NCBI RefSeq assembly: GCF_011764565.1
Contig: NZ_AP022871.1
Span: forward strand, 992,001-1,056,000
Source: Phytohabitans suffuscus
GTDB lineage: Bacteria > Actinomycetota > Actinomycetes > Mycobacteriales > Micromonosporaceae
Length of the DNA: 64,000 nucleotides
Reading direction: 5' to 3'
A program made the position numbers and the translations under genes. The notes below the pieces were generated by a model, which saw only the letters and a program-made list of their open reading frames with translations, was not told the DNA's origin and did not search any database. Of this stretch, positions 40,053 to 49,696 are shown one piece after another (the stretch's first letter is position 1; every line of letters starts with the position of its first letter).

Positions 40053-42335
40053 TCACCCGACGGCGCACGCTGTGGTGTTCAGCGAAAACGCGGCGGGCCG
40101 GTTGTTGGTGCCGCTCCAGGTGGCGTTGAAGCCGACGCCGCTGATCGTCTGACCAGGGTTCAGCACGCCGTTCCAGCTGGCGCTCACCACCGGTACACGC
40201 GCCCCGTCCTGAGCGACGACTCCGTTCCAGAGCTGGGTGATCTGCTGCCCGTCCGGGAAGACGAAGCGCAGCGTCCACCCGTCCGGGACCGCCGTGGAGC
40301 CGGTGTTGGTGATGGACATGTTGACCTGGAAGCCGGTGTTCCACTGGCTCTCCACCCGGTAGGTGACCCGGCAGCTGGCCGGTGGTACGTCACCTTCGGC
40401 GAAGAACACGTTGCGCGGCAGCTCGGCGCGGGGGACGTCGCTGTTGAGGGCGATCAGGTCGCCGAGGTTGCGCCGGAAGTCGATGCCGTAGGTGTTCTGG
40501 ATGTACTGCAGCGCGGGGTCGTTGGCGTAGAAGAACCGGTCCCCGTCGCGCAGCCGCTGGAACTCGCGGGTCCAGATGGCCCGCTGCAGCTCGCCGAACT
40601 CGGTACCCGGCACGTGCGGCTCGGCCAGCGCGCCGACGAACGCGTCGACGTTGTTGACGTTGCCGTAGATGCCCTGCAGCCGCGCGGCGACCGGGCTGGC
40701 CCGGTTGAACCGGACCGGGGTGCCCTCGACGGCGTCCTCGTCCGCCTGGTCCACCTCGGCGTTGAAGACGTCGAACAGCTGCGGGAAGTTCAGGCTGGCC
40801 GGGTTGTCGACGCCGGTGCCGGGCGGAAACGCGGCGCTGGGCTCGCCGGTGACCTGGGTGAACGAGGTGCGGGCCGGCAGCCCGTACGCCTGGCGCAGCT
40901 GGTTGTAGGTCGGCATGCCGTGGTCCCGGCCCCGCTCGACGTCGATCGCGCCGAGGTCGAGGACCGCGTCGAAGCACTGCGGCAGGCCCTCGCCGTCGAG
41001 GCACTCCGGGTTGCCGGAGACCGGGATCTGGAAGAGCACGCTGCGGAGTTGGTTGTCGATCATCTCCTCGTTCCGGTACTGCGGCTCGCCGCCGACCGCC
41101 TGCAGCAGCGGGCCGAGCCCGATCGCGGGCACCAGGTCGGGGTTGAAGAAGCCGCGGTTGAGCGGGATCACGAGCTCGACGTCGTCCTCCTCCGTCACGA
41201 CCTCGATGCCCTGCGCCCCGAACGCGGCCAGCTGGGCCGGGGTGTACCGGCCGGCGTCCGCCACGATCTCCATCTCGCCGTGGATCTGGCTGTGCACGCG
41301 GTACCCCACGGTCGCGAACTCGTTCGACAGGGCGGTGTTGACGCCCGGGTTGTAGCCGGAGTACGCGGGCAGGCTGATGCCCATCGCGGGCAGCCACTCG
41401 TTGTACGTGATGTACTGCTGCTCGGCGATGACCACGCGCCGGGCGATCTGGAACTTGTCCTCTTCGGACAGTGACGCGGGCAGCAGGCCGACGATCCGGT
41501 TGTGCTCGCGCGCCATGAGGGTGTGGGTCGCGGTCAGGAACAGGTTCTCGTTGGCCCGTACGTCGCCGGCGACCATCGCGCTGGCCGGGTTGGCCCGCAG
41601 GATCCCGTCGATCTCCATCGCCGGCGCCGTCGACGCGTTGCCCCGCGCGTTCGCCCGCGGCAGGTAGCTGCCCTGCAGCAGCAGCCGCGCGTTGTTGTTC
41701 GCCGGGTTACCGTCGTTCGAGCCCTCGCGGAGCCAGTCCAGGCGCGCGTCGGTGCCGCCGTAGATCGGGAACCCGTTGATGTACGACGGGTTCGTGTTCA
41801 CCTGCTGCCGGGCGTTGGTCGCGCCGGTACCGGGAGCCGGATCGGAGCGCGCGAACGGAATGAACCCGAGCGTGTTCTCGAAGTCCTCCAGCGGATCATT
41901 CGCATTGAATGGGATGTTTGCCGTCTCACCCGCGGGGTCGCCCGGTGCCCGACCCAACCGGAGGCCGAAGGTGTGGTCCAGCAACTGTCCCCACGTCCAA
42001 CCCCAGGCGGTCACCTGGCGCTCGGAGAATACGTTCTGGTTCGCGTCGTTGAATATCCGGTTGCTGATGTAGCGGGAGTTCGGCCCGGCCACCGGCTGGC
42101 TGCGCCCGTCGGCGTAACGGGCCGCCGCGACCCGCGAGTACGGCCGGTTGGCCTGGCCCCAGGTGGGGTTCGCCGTGTTGTTGCCGGAACCGTCCAGGCT
42201 CTGCACGGCGAACGGCACGGCCAGTGTGGACACGTCCGCCGCCGCGGGCGGGGTCACGGACAGGCTCGCGACCGTGGCGAGGGTCACGAGCCCGGCGAGA
42301 ATGGGCGCGCGAAGGTAAGGTCGTCTTTTCCGCAT
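40053..42335 (-). CDS. Secreted animal-type haem peroxidase fused to a C-terminal CBM2
   Basis: 760 residues from ATG 42335, which has GGGAGG 4 nt upstream. A signal peptide (RAPILAGLVTLATVASLSVT...AAA) leads to a peroxidasin/cyclooxygenase-type catalytic domain (about residues 40-640). The distal-site WGQLLDHTFGL (distal His), TLMAREHNRI, the proximal-site GYRVHSQIHGE (haem-ligand His) and DVERGRDHGMPTYNQLRQ are all present. The last 105 residues are a CBM2 (CRVTYRVESQWNTGF, NGVLNPGQT, GTNNRPAAFSLNTTACAVG). It should oxidise phenolics or halides with H2O2 while held on cellulose. A bacterial peroxidase-CBM2 fusion is unusual and suggests a role on lignin-containing fibres. Confidence 0.9.
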   Translation of the reverse strand: MRKRRPYLRAPILAGLVTLATVASLSVTPPAAADVSTLAVPFAVQSLDGSGNNTANPTWGQANRPYSRVAAARYADGRSQPVAGPNSRYISNRIFNDANQNVFSERQVTAWGWTWGQLLDHTFGLRLGRAPGDPAGETANIPFNANDPLEDFENTLGFIPFARSDPAPGTGATNARQQVNTNPSYINGFPIYGGTDARLDWLREGSNDGNPANNNARLLLQGSYLPRANARGNASTAPAMEIDGILRANPASAMVAGDVRANENLFLTATHTLMAREHNRIVGLLPASLSEEDKFQIARRVVIAEQQYITYNEWLPAMGISLPAYSGYNPGVNTALSNEFATVGYRVHSQIHGEMEIVADAGRYTPAQLAAFGAQGIEVVTEEDDVELVIPLNRGFFNPDLVPAIGLGPLLQAVGGEPQYRNEEMIDNQLRSVLFQIPVSGNPECLDGEGLPQCFDAVLDLGAIDVERGRDHGMPTYNQLRQAYGLPARTSFTQVTGEPSAAFPPGTGVDNPASLNFPQLFDVFNAEVDQADEDAVEGTPVRFNRASPVAARLQGIYGNVNNVDAFVGALAEPHVPGTEFGELQRAIWTREFQRLRDGDRFFYANDPALQYIQNTYGIDFRRNLGDLIALNSDVPRAELPRNVFFAEGDVPPASCRVTYRVESQWNTGFQVNMSITNTGSTAVPDGWTLRFVFPDGQQITQLWNGVVAQDGARVPVVSASWNGVLNPGQTISGVGFNATWSGTNNRPAAFSLNTTACAVG

Positions 42336-42547
42336 CGTTCCTCCCATGCAAGAGGCTCTATAAACAACAAATGCGCACGATTGGCGCCCCGGATGAAAAC
42401 CGCGTGCCTGGTTCGGAAGAGTGATCCCCCGCTATTTCAAAGTCAATAGATTCAAATAAACGCAAAACCCTTGGGGGTTGCGGTTATCGAAAACGCTTCG
42501 AAAAGCCGGAAAGACCGGATCGGCCGGCGCCGGTAGGGTTGGTCGGC
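42336..42547. other. AT-rich promoter region of the peroxidase gene
   Basis: The stretch 42340-42510 is markedly less GC-rich than the window. It contains AATAGATTCAAATAAACGC and an imperfect palindrome CGAAAACGCTTCGAAAA at 42489-42505 with the AACGCTT core, which could be a weak LacI-type site. Confidence 0.45.
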
Positions 42548-42882
42548 GTGACTGCCACGCCGCCCCGCGGCCTGCTCGGCGCGCGATCCCCGCGCCTTCG
42601 CCCGCCCGCTTCCGCCCTGACGAGCTGGCGGTGCTGGCGGTGCTGGCCACCCTCTCCAGGATGTCCTCGACGCCGACGACGCCGAGGGGGTCACCGTCCA
42701 CCGTGACTGGGACATGCTCGGCCAGCGCGCCACCGACTCGGGGACGGTGACGTTCCGCCAGGTACGCACCGACCCGGCGCTGCGGGCCGGTCTTCGCCGC
42801 GAAGTCGGCCGCCACCAAGGCCGCGCTGGCCGCGACGGCGGACGCGTTCGCCCTGATCCCGCCGCCCGGAATTTATACCTGA
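42548..42882 (+). pseudogene. Remnant of a small gene of unknown function (several frame changes)
   Basis: Pieces in different frames read as one protein: MTATPPRGLLGA, then FRPDELAVLAVLATL, QDVLDADDAEGVTVHRDWDM, LGQRATDSGTVTFRQVRTDP, and finally FAAKSAATKAALAATADAF with LIPPPGIYT and a stop at 42882. At least three frame changes are needed, one of them in the opposite sense to the usual single-base losses in this window, so true decay is possible. I do not recognise the family. Confidence 0.45.
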
Positions 42883-42947
42883 CGAGGTTTGATCCGTTAA
42901 TTCGCGCGCCCCGTATTGGACCTTTGGGGACCAGGCGAGGTGCGGAT

Positions 42948-43970
42948 GTGACTGCGGATCGCGAGGGTACTGCGGATCGCGAGGGTATGGACCGGCTGCG
43001 GGTCGGTGGCTGGCTGCCGCCACCACGCGTCGCGGACCGGCGCGGGCCGGCGCGGTTGGCGCTGCCGGCGGGGCCCGCGCCACCAGCGGCACTTCCGGCC
43101 GCACCCGCGCCAGCGGTGCCGGCGCGGGGTGCGCACGCCGCGCCGGACGACGGCGAGCCGGAGCGCCGGGAGCCGCCGCCGGTGCCGTACGAGGCGCCGC
43201 CGGTGGACCTGGACGCGCCGGTGTCCGCACCGGTGCCGCCACCCCGCCGGCGGGCCGCCGACAGCGCCGGGGTGCTCGCGGGCGCCGGCCGGTACGTCTA
43301 CCAGGGACGCCGCCGCATCGGGGAAATGATCGCGCCGGGCCCGTCCCGCCAGCGGATCCGCCTCGGGCTCGCCGGGGTCGCGGTGCTCTCGCTGGCGATC
43401 GTGGCGGTGGCCACGCTCTCCCCCCACGGCGGCAGGTCGACCGGTGACGGGAAGGGACTCGCGCTGCCGACCGCCCCGCCGCAGGCGCCTCCGCCCAGCG
43501 CCGACCAGGGGATCGGCCCGGCCGCCACCTCGCCGCCGCCGTCCCGCACCGAGGCCGCGCCGCCGCCGGACGCCGGGCCGTTCACCCGCACGTACGAGGC
43601 GGAGAACGCCGCGCTCATCGGCGGTGCCGAGGTGCTGTCGCTGCGCCCGGCCTCGGGTGGCCGGATCGTGCACAACATCGGCACCGCGGCGGGCCGGCGC
43701 CCCGGGCTCGTCTCGTTCACCGAGGTCGACGTGCCGGCGAGCAACCGGTACGCGCTGACCGTCGAGTACGTCAGCGGCGAGGACCGCACCGCGATCCTCA
43801 CGATCAACACCGAGACGCACCTGCGGCTGTCGTTCCCGGGAAGCGGTGGCTGGGACGTGGTCGCCTCGCGGACGTTCACGATCGCGCTTGTCGGCGGGCG
43901 CAACAACCTGACCTTCAGCAACCCTGACGGCTTCGCGCCGAGGCTGGATCGGATCAGTCTGCTCGGCTGA
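42948..43970 (+). CDS. Membrane-anchored protein with C-terminal CBM35/CBM6-like domain
   Basis: 340 residues from GTG 42948 (GCGAGG 7 nt upstream); ATG 42987 is an alternative. A long Pro/Ala-rich cytoplasmic head carries a PPPVPYEAPPVDLDAP stretch. One TM helix follows (IRLGLAGVAVLSLAIVAVAT), then an extracellular Pro-rich spacer and a jelly-roll carbohydrate-binding domain starting TRTYEAENAALIGGA and ending NNLTFSNPDGFAPRLDRISL. YEAEN and the final LDRI strand are typical of CBM35/CBM6. No catalytic domain is present; it may hold glycans at the cell surface. An 18-bp unit is tandemly duplicated over the first codons (42951-42986). Next to the LacI-ABC-GH locus. Confidence 0.8.
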   Translation: MTADREGTADREGMDRLRVGGWLPPPRVADRRGPARLALPAGPAPPAALPAAPAPAVPARGAHAAPDDGEPERREPPPVPYEAPPVDLDAPVSAPVPPPRRRAADSAGVLAGAGRYVYQGRRRIGEMIAPGPSRQRIRLGLAGVAVLSLAIVAVATLSPHGGRSTGDGKGLALPTAPPQAPPPSADQGIGPAATSPPPSRTEAAPPPDAGPFTRTYEAENAALIGGAEVLSLRPASGGRIVHNIGTAAGRRPGLVSFTEVDVPASNRYALTVEYVSGEDRTAILTINTETHLRLSFPGSGGWDVVASRTFTIALVGGRNNLTFSNPDGFAPRLDRISLLG

Positions 43971-43994
43971 GGTTTAGCGGCACCGCCGCCCGGG

Positions 43995-44002
43995 TATAGA
44001 CT
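43995..44002 (+). promoter_or_regulatory. Candidate -10 box of a leaderless lacI transcript
   Basis: TATAGACT ends 6 bp before GTG 44009, the spacing expected when transcription starts at the start codon. No Shine-Dalgarno is visible before 44009 or 44015, which supports a leaderless message. Confidence 0.45.
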
Positions 44003-44008
44003 GCCATC

Positions 44009-45052
44009 GTGGCGATGAAAGCGCTTTCAAAGCGGCGTACTGGAGTCACCATTTACGAGGTCGCACAGAGGGCCGGTGTCTCCATCGCGACCGTGTCGCG
44101 GACGATGCGGGATCCCGATCTCGTGACGCCCGAGACGCGGGCGCGGGTGCTCGCCGCGGTCGACGAGCTCGGGTTCACGCCGAGCCGGCTGGGGCGCTCG
44201 CTCGCCGAGGGCCAGCACGCGGCCAACGGCATCGTGTTCCCGGACCTCATCGGGCCGTACTACGCCGAGGTGGTCCTCGGCTACGAGGAGGTCGCCGCCG
44301 ACCTCGGCCGCAGCGTGCTGATCCTGGCCACGCACGGCCGGCGGGACGCGGCGGCCCAGGTGCTGGAGCTCGCCAACCGGGTCGACGGCATGGTCGTCAT
44401 GGGCCGCACCGTCGGCGACGACGTCGTGGAGCGCATCGCCACCGGCGGCACACCGCTGGTGCTGGTCTCCCGCGACCCAGTCTCCACAGTGGACACCATT
44501 CGCACCGACAACGAGCGCAGCGCGCGCGAGCTGGCCGAGCATCTGCTGGCGCACGGCCACCGGCGGTTCGCCTTCGTCGGCGACCCGGACGACTCCCCCG
44601 ATGTCGCCGGGCGGTACGCGGGCTTCGCCGCCGGTCTTCGTGCCGCTGGCGTGCCCGTGCCGGCTCCCCTGCGCTGTGCTTTCGACATCGAGGCCGGCCG
44701 CGCGGCGGCCGAGGCGCTGCTGCGGCGGCGCACCCGGCCGCGGGCCGTGGTGTGCGCCAACGACGAGGTGGCCCTCGGCGTGCACACCGCGGCCACCGAC
44801 GCCGGCCTGGCCGTGCCGGACGACCTGGCGGTCACCGGCTGGGACGACGTGATGGCGGCCCGGTTCGCCGGGCTGACCACCGTCCGCCAACCGATGCGGG
44901 AGCTGGGCGCCACAGCGGCGCGCTGGCTGCACGACCGCATCACCGAACGAGGCTCGGACCGGCCACGCCCGCGGGCCGCGGTGCGCAGCCAGGTCCTCCC
45001 CACGCAGCTCACGGTCCGCCGGAGTTGCGGCACCCACCACCCCGGGAGGTAA
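44009..45052 (+). CDS. LacI-family transcription regulator of the adjacent glycan-use operon
   Basis: 347 residues. The N-terminal HTH reads VTIYEVAQRAGVSIATVSRT, followed by a periplasmic-binding-protein-like sensor (NGIVFPDLIGPYYAEVVLGY, AVVCANDEVALGVHTAATDA, LAVTGWDDVMAARF, LTTVRQPMRELG). It should repress the downstream ABC transporter and glycosidases until a sugar ligand is bound. A perfect operator overlaps its own first codons, so autoregulation is likely. The start may be GTG 44009 or ATG 44015. Its last codons contain the ribosome-binding site (GGGAGG) of the following gene. Confidence 0.92.
   Translation: MAMKALSKRRTGVTIYEVAQRAGVSIATVSRTMRDPDLVTPETRARVLAAVDELGFTPSRLGRSLAEGQHAANGIVFPDLIGPYYAEVVLGYEEVAADLGRSVLILATHGRRDAAAQVLELANRVDGMVVMGRTVGDDVVERIATGGTPLVLVSRDPVSTVDTIRTDNERSARELAEHLLAHGHRRFAFVGDPDDSPDVAGRYAGFAAGLRAAGVPVPAPLRCAFDIEAGRAAAEALLRRRTRPRAVVCANDEVALGVHTAATDAGLAVPDDLAVTGWDDVMAARFAGLTTVRQPMRELGATAARWLHDRITERGSDRPRPRAAVRSQVLPTQLTVRRSCGTHHPGR
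44016..44029. promoter_or_regulatory. LacI-type operator inside the start of the lacI gene
   Basis: TGAAAGCGCTTTCA is a perfect 14-bp palindrome covering codons 3-7 (or overlapping ATG 44015). This is a textbook LacI/GalR-type operator core and suggests negative autoregulation by blocking transcription start or early elongation. Confidence 0.82.
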
Positions 45053-45056
45053 AGAG

Positions 45057-46322
45057 ATGACAAGGCATCGGCGGTTGGGCACCGCCGCGATGCTCGCCGC
45101 GGTGCTGGTGCTCGGCGCCTGCGGCCGTGACTCCGGCGGCGGCGGCGACGCCGCGCAGCCGGTGGCCGAGGGCAAGGCCACCGGCGAGATCACCGTGTGG
45201 GCGATGGGCACCGAGGGCGAAAAGCTCGGCGCCTTCGCGCAGGAGTTCATGGCGGAAAACCCGGACGCGAAGGTCAACGTGACCGCCGTGCCGTGGGACG
45301 CCGCGCACCAGAAGATCGCGAGCGCGATCGCCGGCAGGCAGACGCCGGACGTGTCGATGCTGGGCTCGACGTGGATGGGCGAGTTCGCCAAGACCGGCGC
45401 GCTCGACCCGACTCCCGAAGGCGTCGACAGGGGCGCGTTCTTCCCCGGCGCCTGGGACACCACGGTCGTCGACGGCACCTCCTACGGCGTGCCGTGGTAC
45501 GTCGAGACCCGGCTCATCTACTACCGCAAGGACCTGGCCGCGAAGGCCGGCGTGAGCGCGCCGACCACCTGGGACGAGCTGAAGTCGTTCGCCACCGCCA
45601 TGCGCGACAAGGGCGGCGCGAAGTGGGGCATGAACCTGCAGCCCGGCGGCACCGGCAGCTGGCAGAGCTTCATGCCGTTCGCCTGGTCCAACGGCGCCGA
45701 CCTCACCGAGGGTGACGCGTTCACTCTGGACAGTCCACAGATGACCGAGGCGCTGGCCTACTACCAGTCCTTCTTCACCGAGAAGCTCTCGCCGCCGACC
45801 GACCTGTCGCTGCAGGGCGCGCTGGAGCAGAGCTTCGTCAACGGGTCGCTCGCCGCGTTCATCTCCGGCCCGTGGCACGTCAGCCTGCTCAACGAGCAGG
45901 GCGGCGCCGGGTTCGCGGACAAGTTCGCGGTGGCGGCGATGCCACGCAAGCAGTCCGCCACCTCGTTCGTCGGCGGCAGCGACCTGGCCGTCTTCAAGGA
46001 CGCCGGGAACCGCGACGGGGCCTGGAAGTTCGTCTCCTGGCTGAGCCGGCCCGAGGTGCAGATCAAGTGGTACCAGACGGTCTCCGACCTGCCCGCGGTG
46101 CAGGGCGCGTGGAGTGACCCGGCGCTCTCCGGCGACCCGATCCTCGCCACGTTCGGCGAGCAGCTCAAGGACGCCAAGTCGCCGCCGGCGATACCCACCT
46201 GGGAACAGGTGGCCGCGGTCATCGACGGCGAGGTCGAGAAGGTGGCGAAGTCGAACGCCGACCCGGCCGCGACCGCCAGGACGATGCAGCAGCGAGCCAG
46301 CGGCATCGGCACCGGAGCCTGA
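45057..46322 (+). CDS. Sugar ABC transporter solute-binding lipoprotein
   Basis: 421 residues. Lipoprotein signal RHRRLGTAAMLAAVLVLGAC, then ITVWAMGTEGEKLGAFAQEF, DVSMLGSTWMGEFAKTGALD, YGVPWYVETRLIYYRKDLAA, all typical of CUT1 binding proteins. GGGAGGTAAAGAG lies directly before ATG 45057 and 4 bp separate it from the lacI stop. It captures the oligosaccharide for the two permeases that follow. Confidence 0.93.
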   Translation: MTRHRRLGTAAMLAAVLVLGACGRDSGGGGDAAQPVAEGKATGEITVWAMGTEGEKLGAFAQEFMAENPDAKVNVTAVPWDAAHQKIASAIAGRQTPDVSMLGSTWMGEFAKTGALDPTPEGVDRGAFFPGAWDTTVVDGTSYGVPWYVETRLIYYRKDLAAKAGVSAPTTWDELKSFATAMRDKGGAKWGMNLQPGGTGSWQSFMPFAWSNGADLTEGDAFTLDSPQMTEALAYYQSFFTEKLSPPTDLSLQGALEQSFVNGSLAAFISGPWHVSLLNEQGGAGFADKFAVAAMPRKQSATSFVGGSDLAVFKDAGNRDGAWKFVSWLSRPEVQIKWYQTVSDLPAVQGAWSDPALSGDPILATFGEQLKDAKSPPAIPTWEQVAAVIDGEVEKVAKSNADPAATARTMQQRASGIGTGA

Positions 46323-46324
46323 CG

Positions 46325-47263
46325 ATGGCCACGGCGACAGCCACGGCACCGGCTGAGGCGACCGCCCCGGCCGGTGCCAGCCGGCCGTACCGGATCCGGC
46401 AGGGCCTTGCCGGCTGGGCCTTCGCCACCCCGTTCACGGTGCTCTTCCTGCTCTTCATGGCGGTGCCCGTGGTGGCGTCGCTGGTGATGAGCGTGACCGA
46501 CCTGCGCTCGACCGACCTGCGCACACCGTTCGCGGTCGAGTTCGTCGGCGTGGACAACTACGCCCGGCTGCTGGACGACGCGCAGTTTCGCCGGGCCGCG
46601 CTCAACACGGCCGTCTTCGTGGTCGTCGGCGTACCGCTGACGATGGCGGTCGGCCTGGCCGCGGCGAGCGCGCTCAACTCCGGCCTGGTCAGGTTTCGCG
46701 CGGCCTTCCGGGTGGGCTTCTACCTGCCGGTGGTGACCAGCATCGTGGCGCTCGCCGTGGTGTGGCGCTTCCTGCTCGACCCGGAGGCCGGCCTGGTCAA
46801 CAACGCCCTGCGCGTGGTCGGCGTCGAGGGGCCCAACTGGCTCGGCGACTCCGACCTGGCGCTGCCGTCGATCATCGCGATGGCGGTCTGGCGCAACTTC
46901 GGCTTCCTGATGGTGATCTTCCTGGCCGGGCTCCAGGCGATCCCGACCGAGCTGTACGAGTCGTCCCGGCTCGACGGCGCGGGGCGGTGGGCCCAGTTCC
47001 GGCACATCACGGTGCCGCTGCTGCGCCCCACGCTGCTGTTCGGCGGCGTGGTCACCAGCATCGGCTACCTGCAGCTCTTCGAGGAGCCGCTGGTGATGAC
47101 CCGGGGCGGCCCCCTCGACTCCACGCTGTCGGTCTCGTACCACATCTACAACCAGTTCGGCTTCGGCAACTACGGCTACGCCGCGGCGGTCAGCTACGTG
47201 CTCTTCGCCGTGATCGTGGGCCTGTCGGTCCTGCAGTTCCGCCTCCTGGGATCGAGGGACTGA
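46325..47263 (+). CDS. Carbohydrate ABC transporter permease, MalF type
   Basis: 312 residues with six TM helices. The EAA loop ELYESSRLDGAGRWAQFRHI is clear, and LVMTRGGPLDSTLSVSYHIY near the C-terminus is typical of CUT1 permeases. It starts 2 bp after the binding-protein stop. Confidence 0.93.
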   Translation: MATATATAPAEATAPAGASRPYRIRQGLAGWAFATPFTVLFLLFMAVPVVASLVMSVTDLRSTDLRTPFAVEFVGVDNYARLLDDAQFRRAALNTAVFVVVGVPLTMAVGLAAASALNSGLVRFRAAFRVGFYLPVVTSIVALAVVWRFLLDPEAGLVNNALRVVGVEGPNWLGDSDLALPSIIAMAVWRNFGFLMVIFLAGLQAIPTELYESSRLDGAGRWAQFRHITVPLLRPTLLFGGVVTSIGYLQLFEEPLVMTRGGPLDSTLSVSYHIYNQFGFGNYGYAAAVSYVLFAVIVGLSVLQFRLLGSRD

Positions 47264-47264
47264 C

Positions 47265-48092
47265 ATGCGCCGCAGAGACCTCCTCGCGCGCGGCGCGCTC
47301 TACACGGTCCTCGGGCTGGGCCTGCTGGTGGTCGTCGGCCCGTTCCTGTGGGCGGTGCTGTCGTCGATGAAGCCGGAGGCGGAGATCCGCCGCATCCCGG
47401 CCACCTGGTGGCCGGAGGTCTTCACCCTCGGCAACTACCGCGAGCTGCTGTCCAGGTTGGACTTTCCGCAGGCGTTCGCCAACTCGGCGATCGTCGCGGT
47501 GCTCACCACCCTGGGCAACCTCGCCTTCTGCTCGCTGCTCGGCTACGCGCTGGCCAAGCTGCGCTTCCCCGGCAAGCGGGCGCTCTTCCTCGTCGTGCTC
47601 GGCACGCTGATGGTGCCGAGCATGGTGACGTTCGTGCCGCAGTTCGTGATGGTCAGCAACCTCGGGCTGGTCAACTCGTACGGCGGCCTGATCCTGCCGT
47701 TCCTGGCCACACCGTTCGGCGTCTTCCTGATGCGGCAGTACCTGCTGTCCATCCCGGACGAGCTGATCGAGGCGGCCAGAGTGGACGGTGCCGGCGAGCT
47801 GCGCATCTTCGCGCGGGTCGTGATGCCGCTGTGCGGCCCGGCGCTGGCCACGCTGACCATCCTCACGTTCCTCGCCTCGTGGAACAACTTCCTGTGGCCG
47901 CTGGTCGTGGCCACCACCGAGGACAGGTACACGCTCCCCGTCGCGCTCGCGCTCTACAGCGTGGGCCAGAACCGCATCGACTACGGGCTCGTGCTCGCCG
48001 GTGCGGTCGCCGTCCTGTTGCCCGTGGTCATCGTGTTCGTCCTGCTCCAGCGCCACTTCCTGCGGGGCATCGCGACGACCGGACTCAAGTGA
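47265..48092 (+). CDS. Carbohydrate ABC transporter permease, MalG type
   Basis: 275 residues. The EAA loop ELIEAARVDGAGELRIFARV, upstream VPSMVTFVPQFVMVSNLGLV and C-terminal LQRHFLRGIATTGLK mark a CUT1 MalG permease. It starts 1 bp after the MalF stop. As in the other ABC operon, no ATPase gene is present, so a shared MsiK-type ATPase is expected. Confidence 0.93.
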   Translation: MRRRDLLARGALYTVLGLGLLVVVGPFLWAVLSSMKPEAEIRRIPATWWPEVFTLGNYRELLSRLDFPQAFANSAIVAVLTTLGNLAFCSLLGYALAKLRFPGKRALFLVVLGTLMVPSMVTFVPQFVMVSNLGLVNSYGGLILPFLATPFGVFLMRQYLLSIPDELIEAARVDGAGELRIFARVVMPLCGPALATLTILTFLASWNNFLWPLVVATTEDRYTLPVALALYSVGQNRIDYGLVLAGAVAVLLPVVIVFVLLQRHFLRGIATTGLK

Positions 48093-48100
48093 GGGTCTCC

Positions 48101-49617
48101 ATGCGACGTCTTCTCGCCGTTGTCCTGGCTATCGTTCTCCTGCCCGCCGCCCCAGCCGCCGCCGCACCCGACGCGTTGAGAACCTACGCGAAGGACACCT
48201 GGCGCTCGATGGTCGCCATGGTGGACCCGGCCACCGGACTGCCCGCCGACAACATCGGCGGCGACCTCGCGCCGGGCAGCCGCTCGGCGTACACGTCACC
48301 CACCAACATCGGCGGTCTCATGTGGTCGGCCGTGGCCGCCCGCGACATCGGCGTCATCTCCCGCCGCGACGCGTCCAAGGTGGTCGGTGCCGCGCTCGAC
48401 GGACTGTCCGGTCTGGACCGGCACGACGACTCCGGCATGTTCTACAACTGGTACGACCCGCGCACCGGCACGGTGATCACCACCTGGCCGGAGGACGGCA
48501 CCCCGCGCACGCCGTTCCTGTCCAGCGTGGACAACGGGTGGCTCGCCGCCGCGCTCGTGGTGGTGCGCAACGCGTTTCCCGAGCACCGCGCTCTCGCCAG
48601 CCGCCTGCTCACGCCGATGGACTTCGGCTTCTACTACAACCCGGCCGCGCGGGGAGAGGACTTCCCGGCCGGGCTGATCCGCGGCGGCTTCTGGGACACC
48701 CCGCCGACCGAGTGCTCGGTCGTGGACAACTACCGCGACCGCGGGCCGGACGTCTGGTACACCTGCAACCACTACGACATCGCGGTGACCGAGCCGCGGA
48801 TCGCCAGCTACCTCGGCATCGCGTTCGGCCAGATCCCGCCCGCGCACTACTTCGCGACCCAGCGCACGTTCCCGGCCACCTGTGACTGGGACTGGCTGGA
48901 GCAGCAGGCGGTCGGCTTCCACACCACGCACCTGGGCGTCCCGGTCTTCGAGGGCGCGTACACGTACCGGGGCATCCAGTTCGTGCCGAGCTGGGGCGGC
49001 GACATGTTCGAGGCGCTGATGCCCGACCTGTTCGTGCCCGAGGCGAAGTGGGGCCCGCGCAGCTGGGGCCGCAACCACCCGGCCACGGTGGCCGGGCAGA
49101 TCGAGCACGGCCTGCGCGACGCCAAGTACGGCTACTGGGGCTTCTCCCCGCCTCCAACCCGTTCGGCGGGTACAGCGTCTGGGGCGTCGACGCGATGGGC
49201 ATGGACCCGGGCGGCTATCCGTCCGATGTGGAGTCGTCCAACTACGACGCAGGGTTCGGTGACTGCCGCGCCGGCGGCCCGGAACCGACCTATGGGGACG
49301 GTGTGGTGACCCCGCACGCCGCGTTCCTGGCGCTGCCGTACGCCAAGCGCGCGGTGGTCGACAACCTGGCGAAGCTGAAGGCGAACCTCGGCGCGTACGG
49401 GCCGGGCGGCTTCTACGACGCGGTCGCGGTGCGCAGCGGCACGGTGGCCGAGCGGTACCTGGCCCTCGACCAGGCCATGATCATGGGCGCGCTCGGCAAC
49501 GAGCTGGGCGACGGCTCGATCCACCGGGCGTTCGTGACCCCGCAGATCGAGCGCGCGCTGCGCCCGCTGATGGCGATGGAGACCTTCAACGTGCCGGCGC
49601 GTCAGGGGGCGGTCTGA
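48101..49617 (+). CDS. Secreted glucoamylase-like (GH144-like) glycoside hydrolase (one frameshift)
   Basis: Signal peptide MRRLLAVVLAIVLLPAAPAA, then an (alpha/alpha)6-barrel: MVDPATGLPADNIGG, SPTNIGGLMWSAVAARDIGV, SVDNGWLAAALVVVRNAF, SWGGDMFEALMPDLFVPE, NHPATVAGQIEHGLRDAKYG and YWGFSP. The frame changes near 49146; one extra C gives SPASNPFGGYSVWGVDAMGM and continues through VVTPHAAFLALPYAKRA and YLALDQAMIMGAL to 49617. Restored length is about 505 residues. It matches the Glycoamylase-like family, which includes beta-1,2-glucanases (GH144). The substrate is therefore a beta-glucan, possibly beta-1,2-linked; this is inference. It is co-transcribed with the transporter (8-bp gap). Confidence 0.82.
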
Positions 49618-49696
49618 TGGCCCGCGCAGCGGCGCGGCGCCGCCCCGTACCCCCACAGACGCCGCCGCGCGGCGAGCGACCCGGAGGTGAGTCGAG

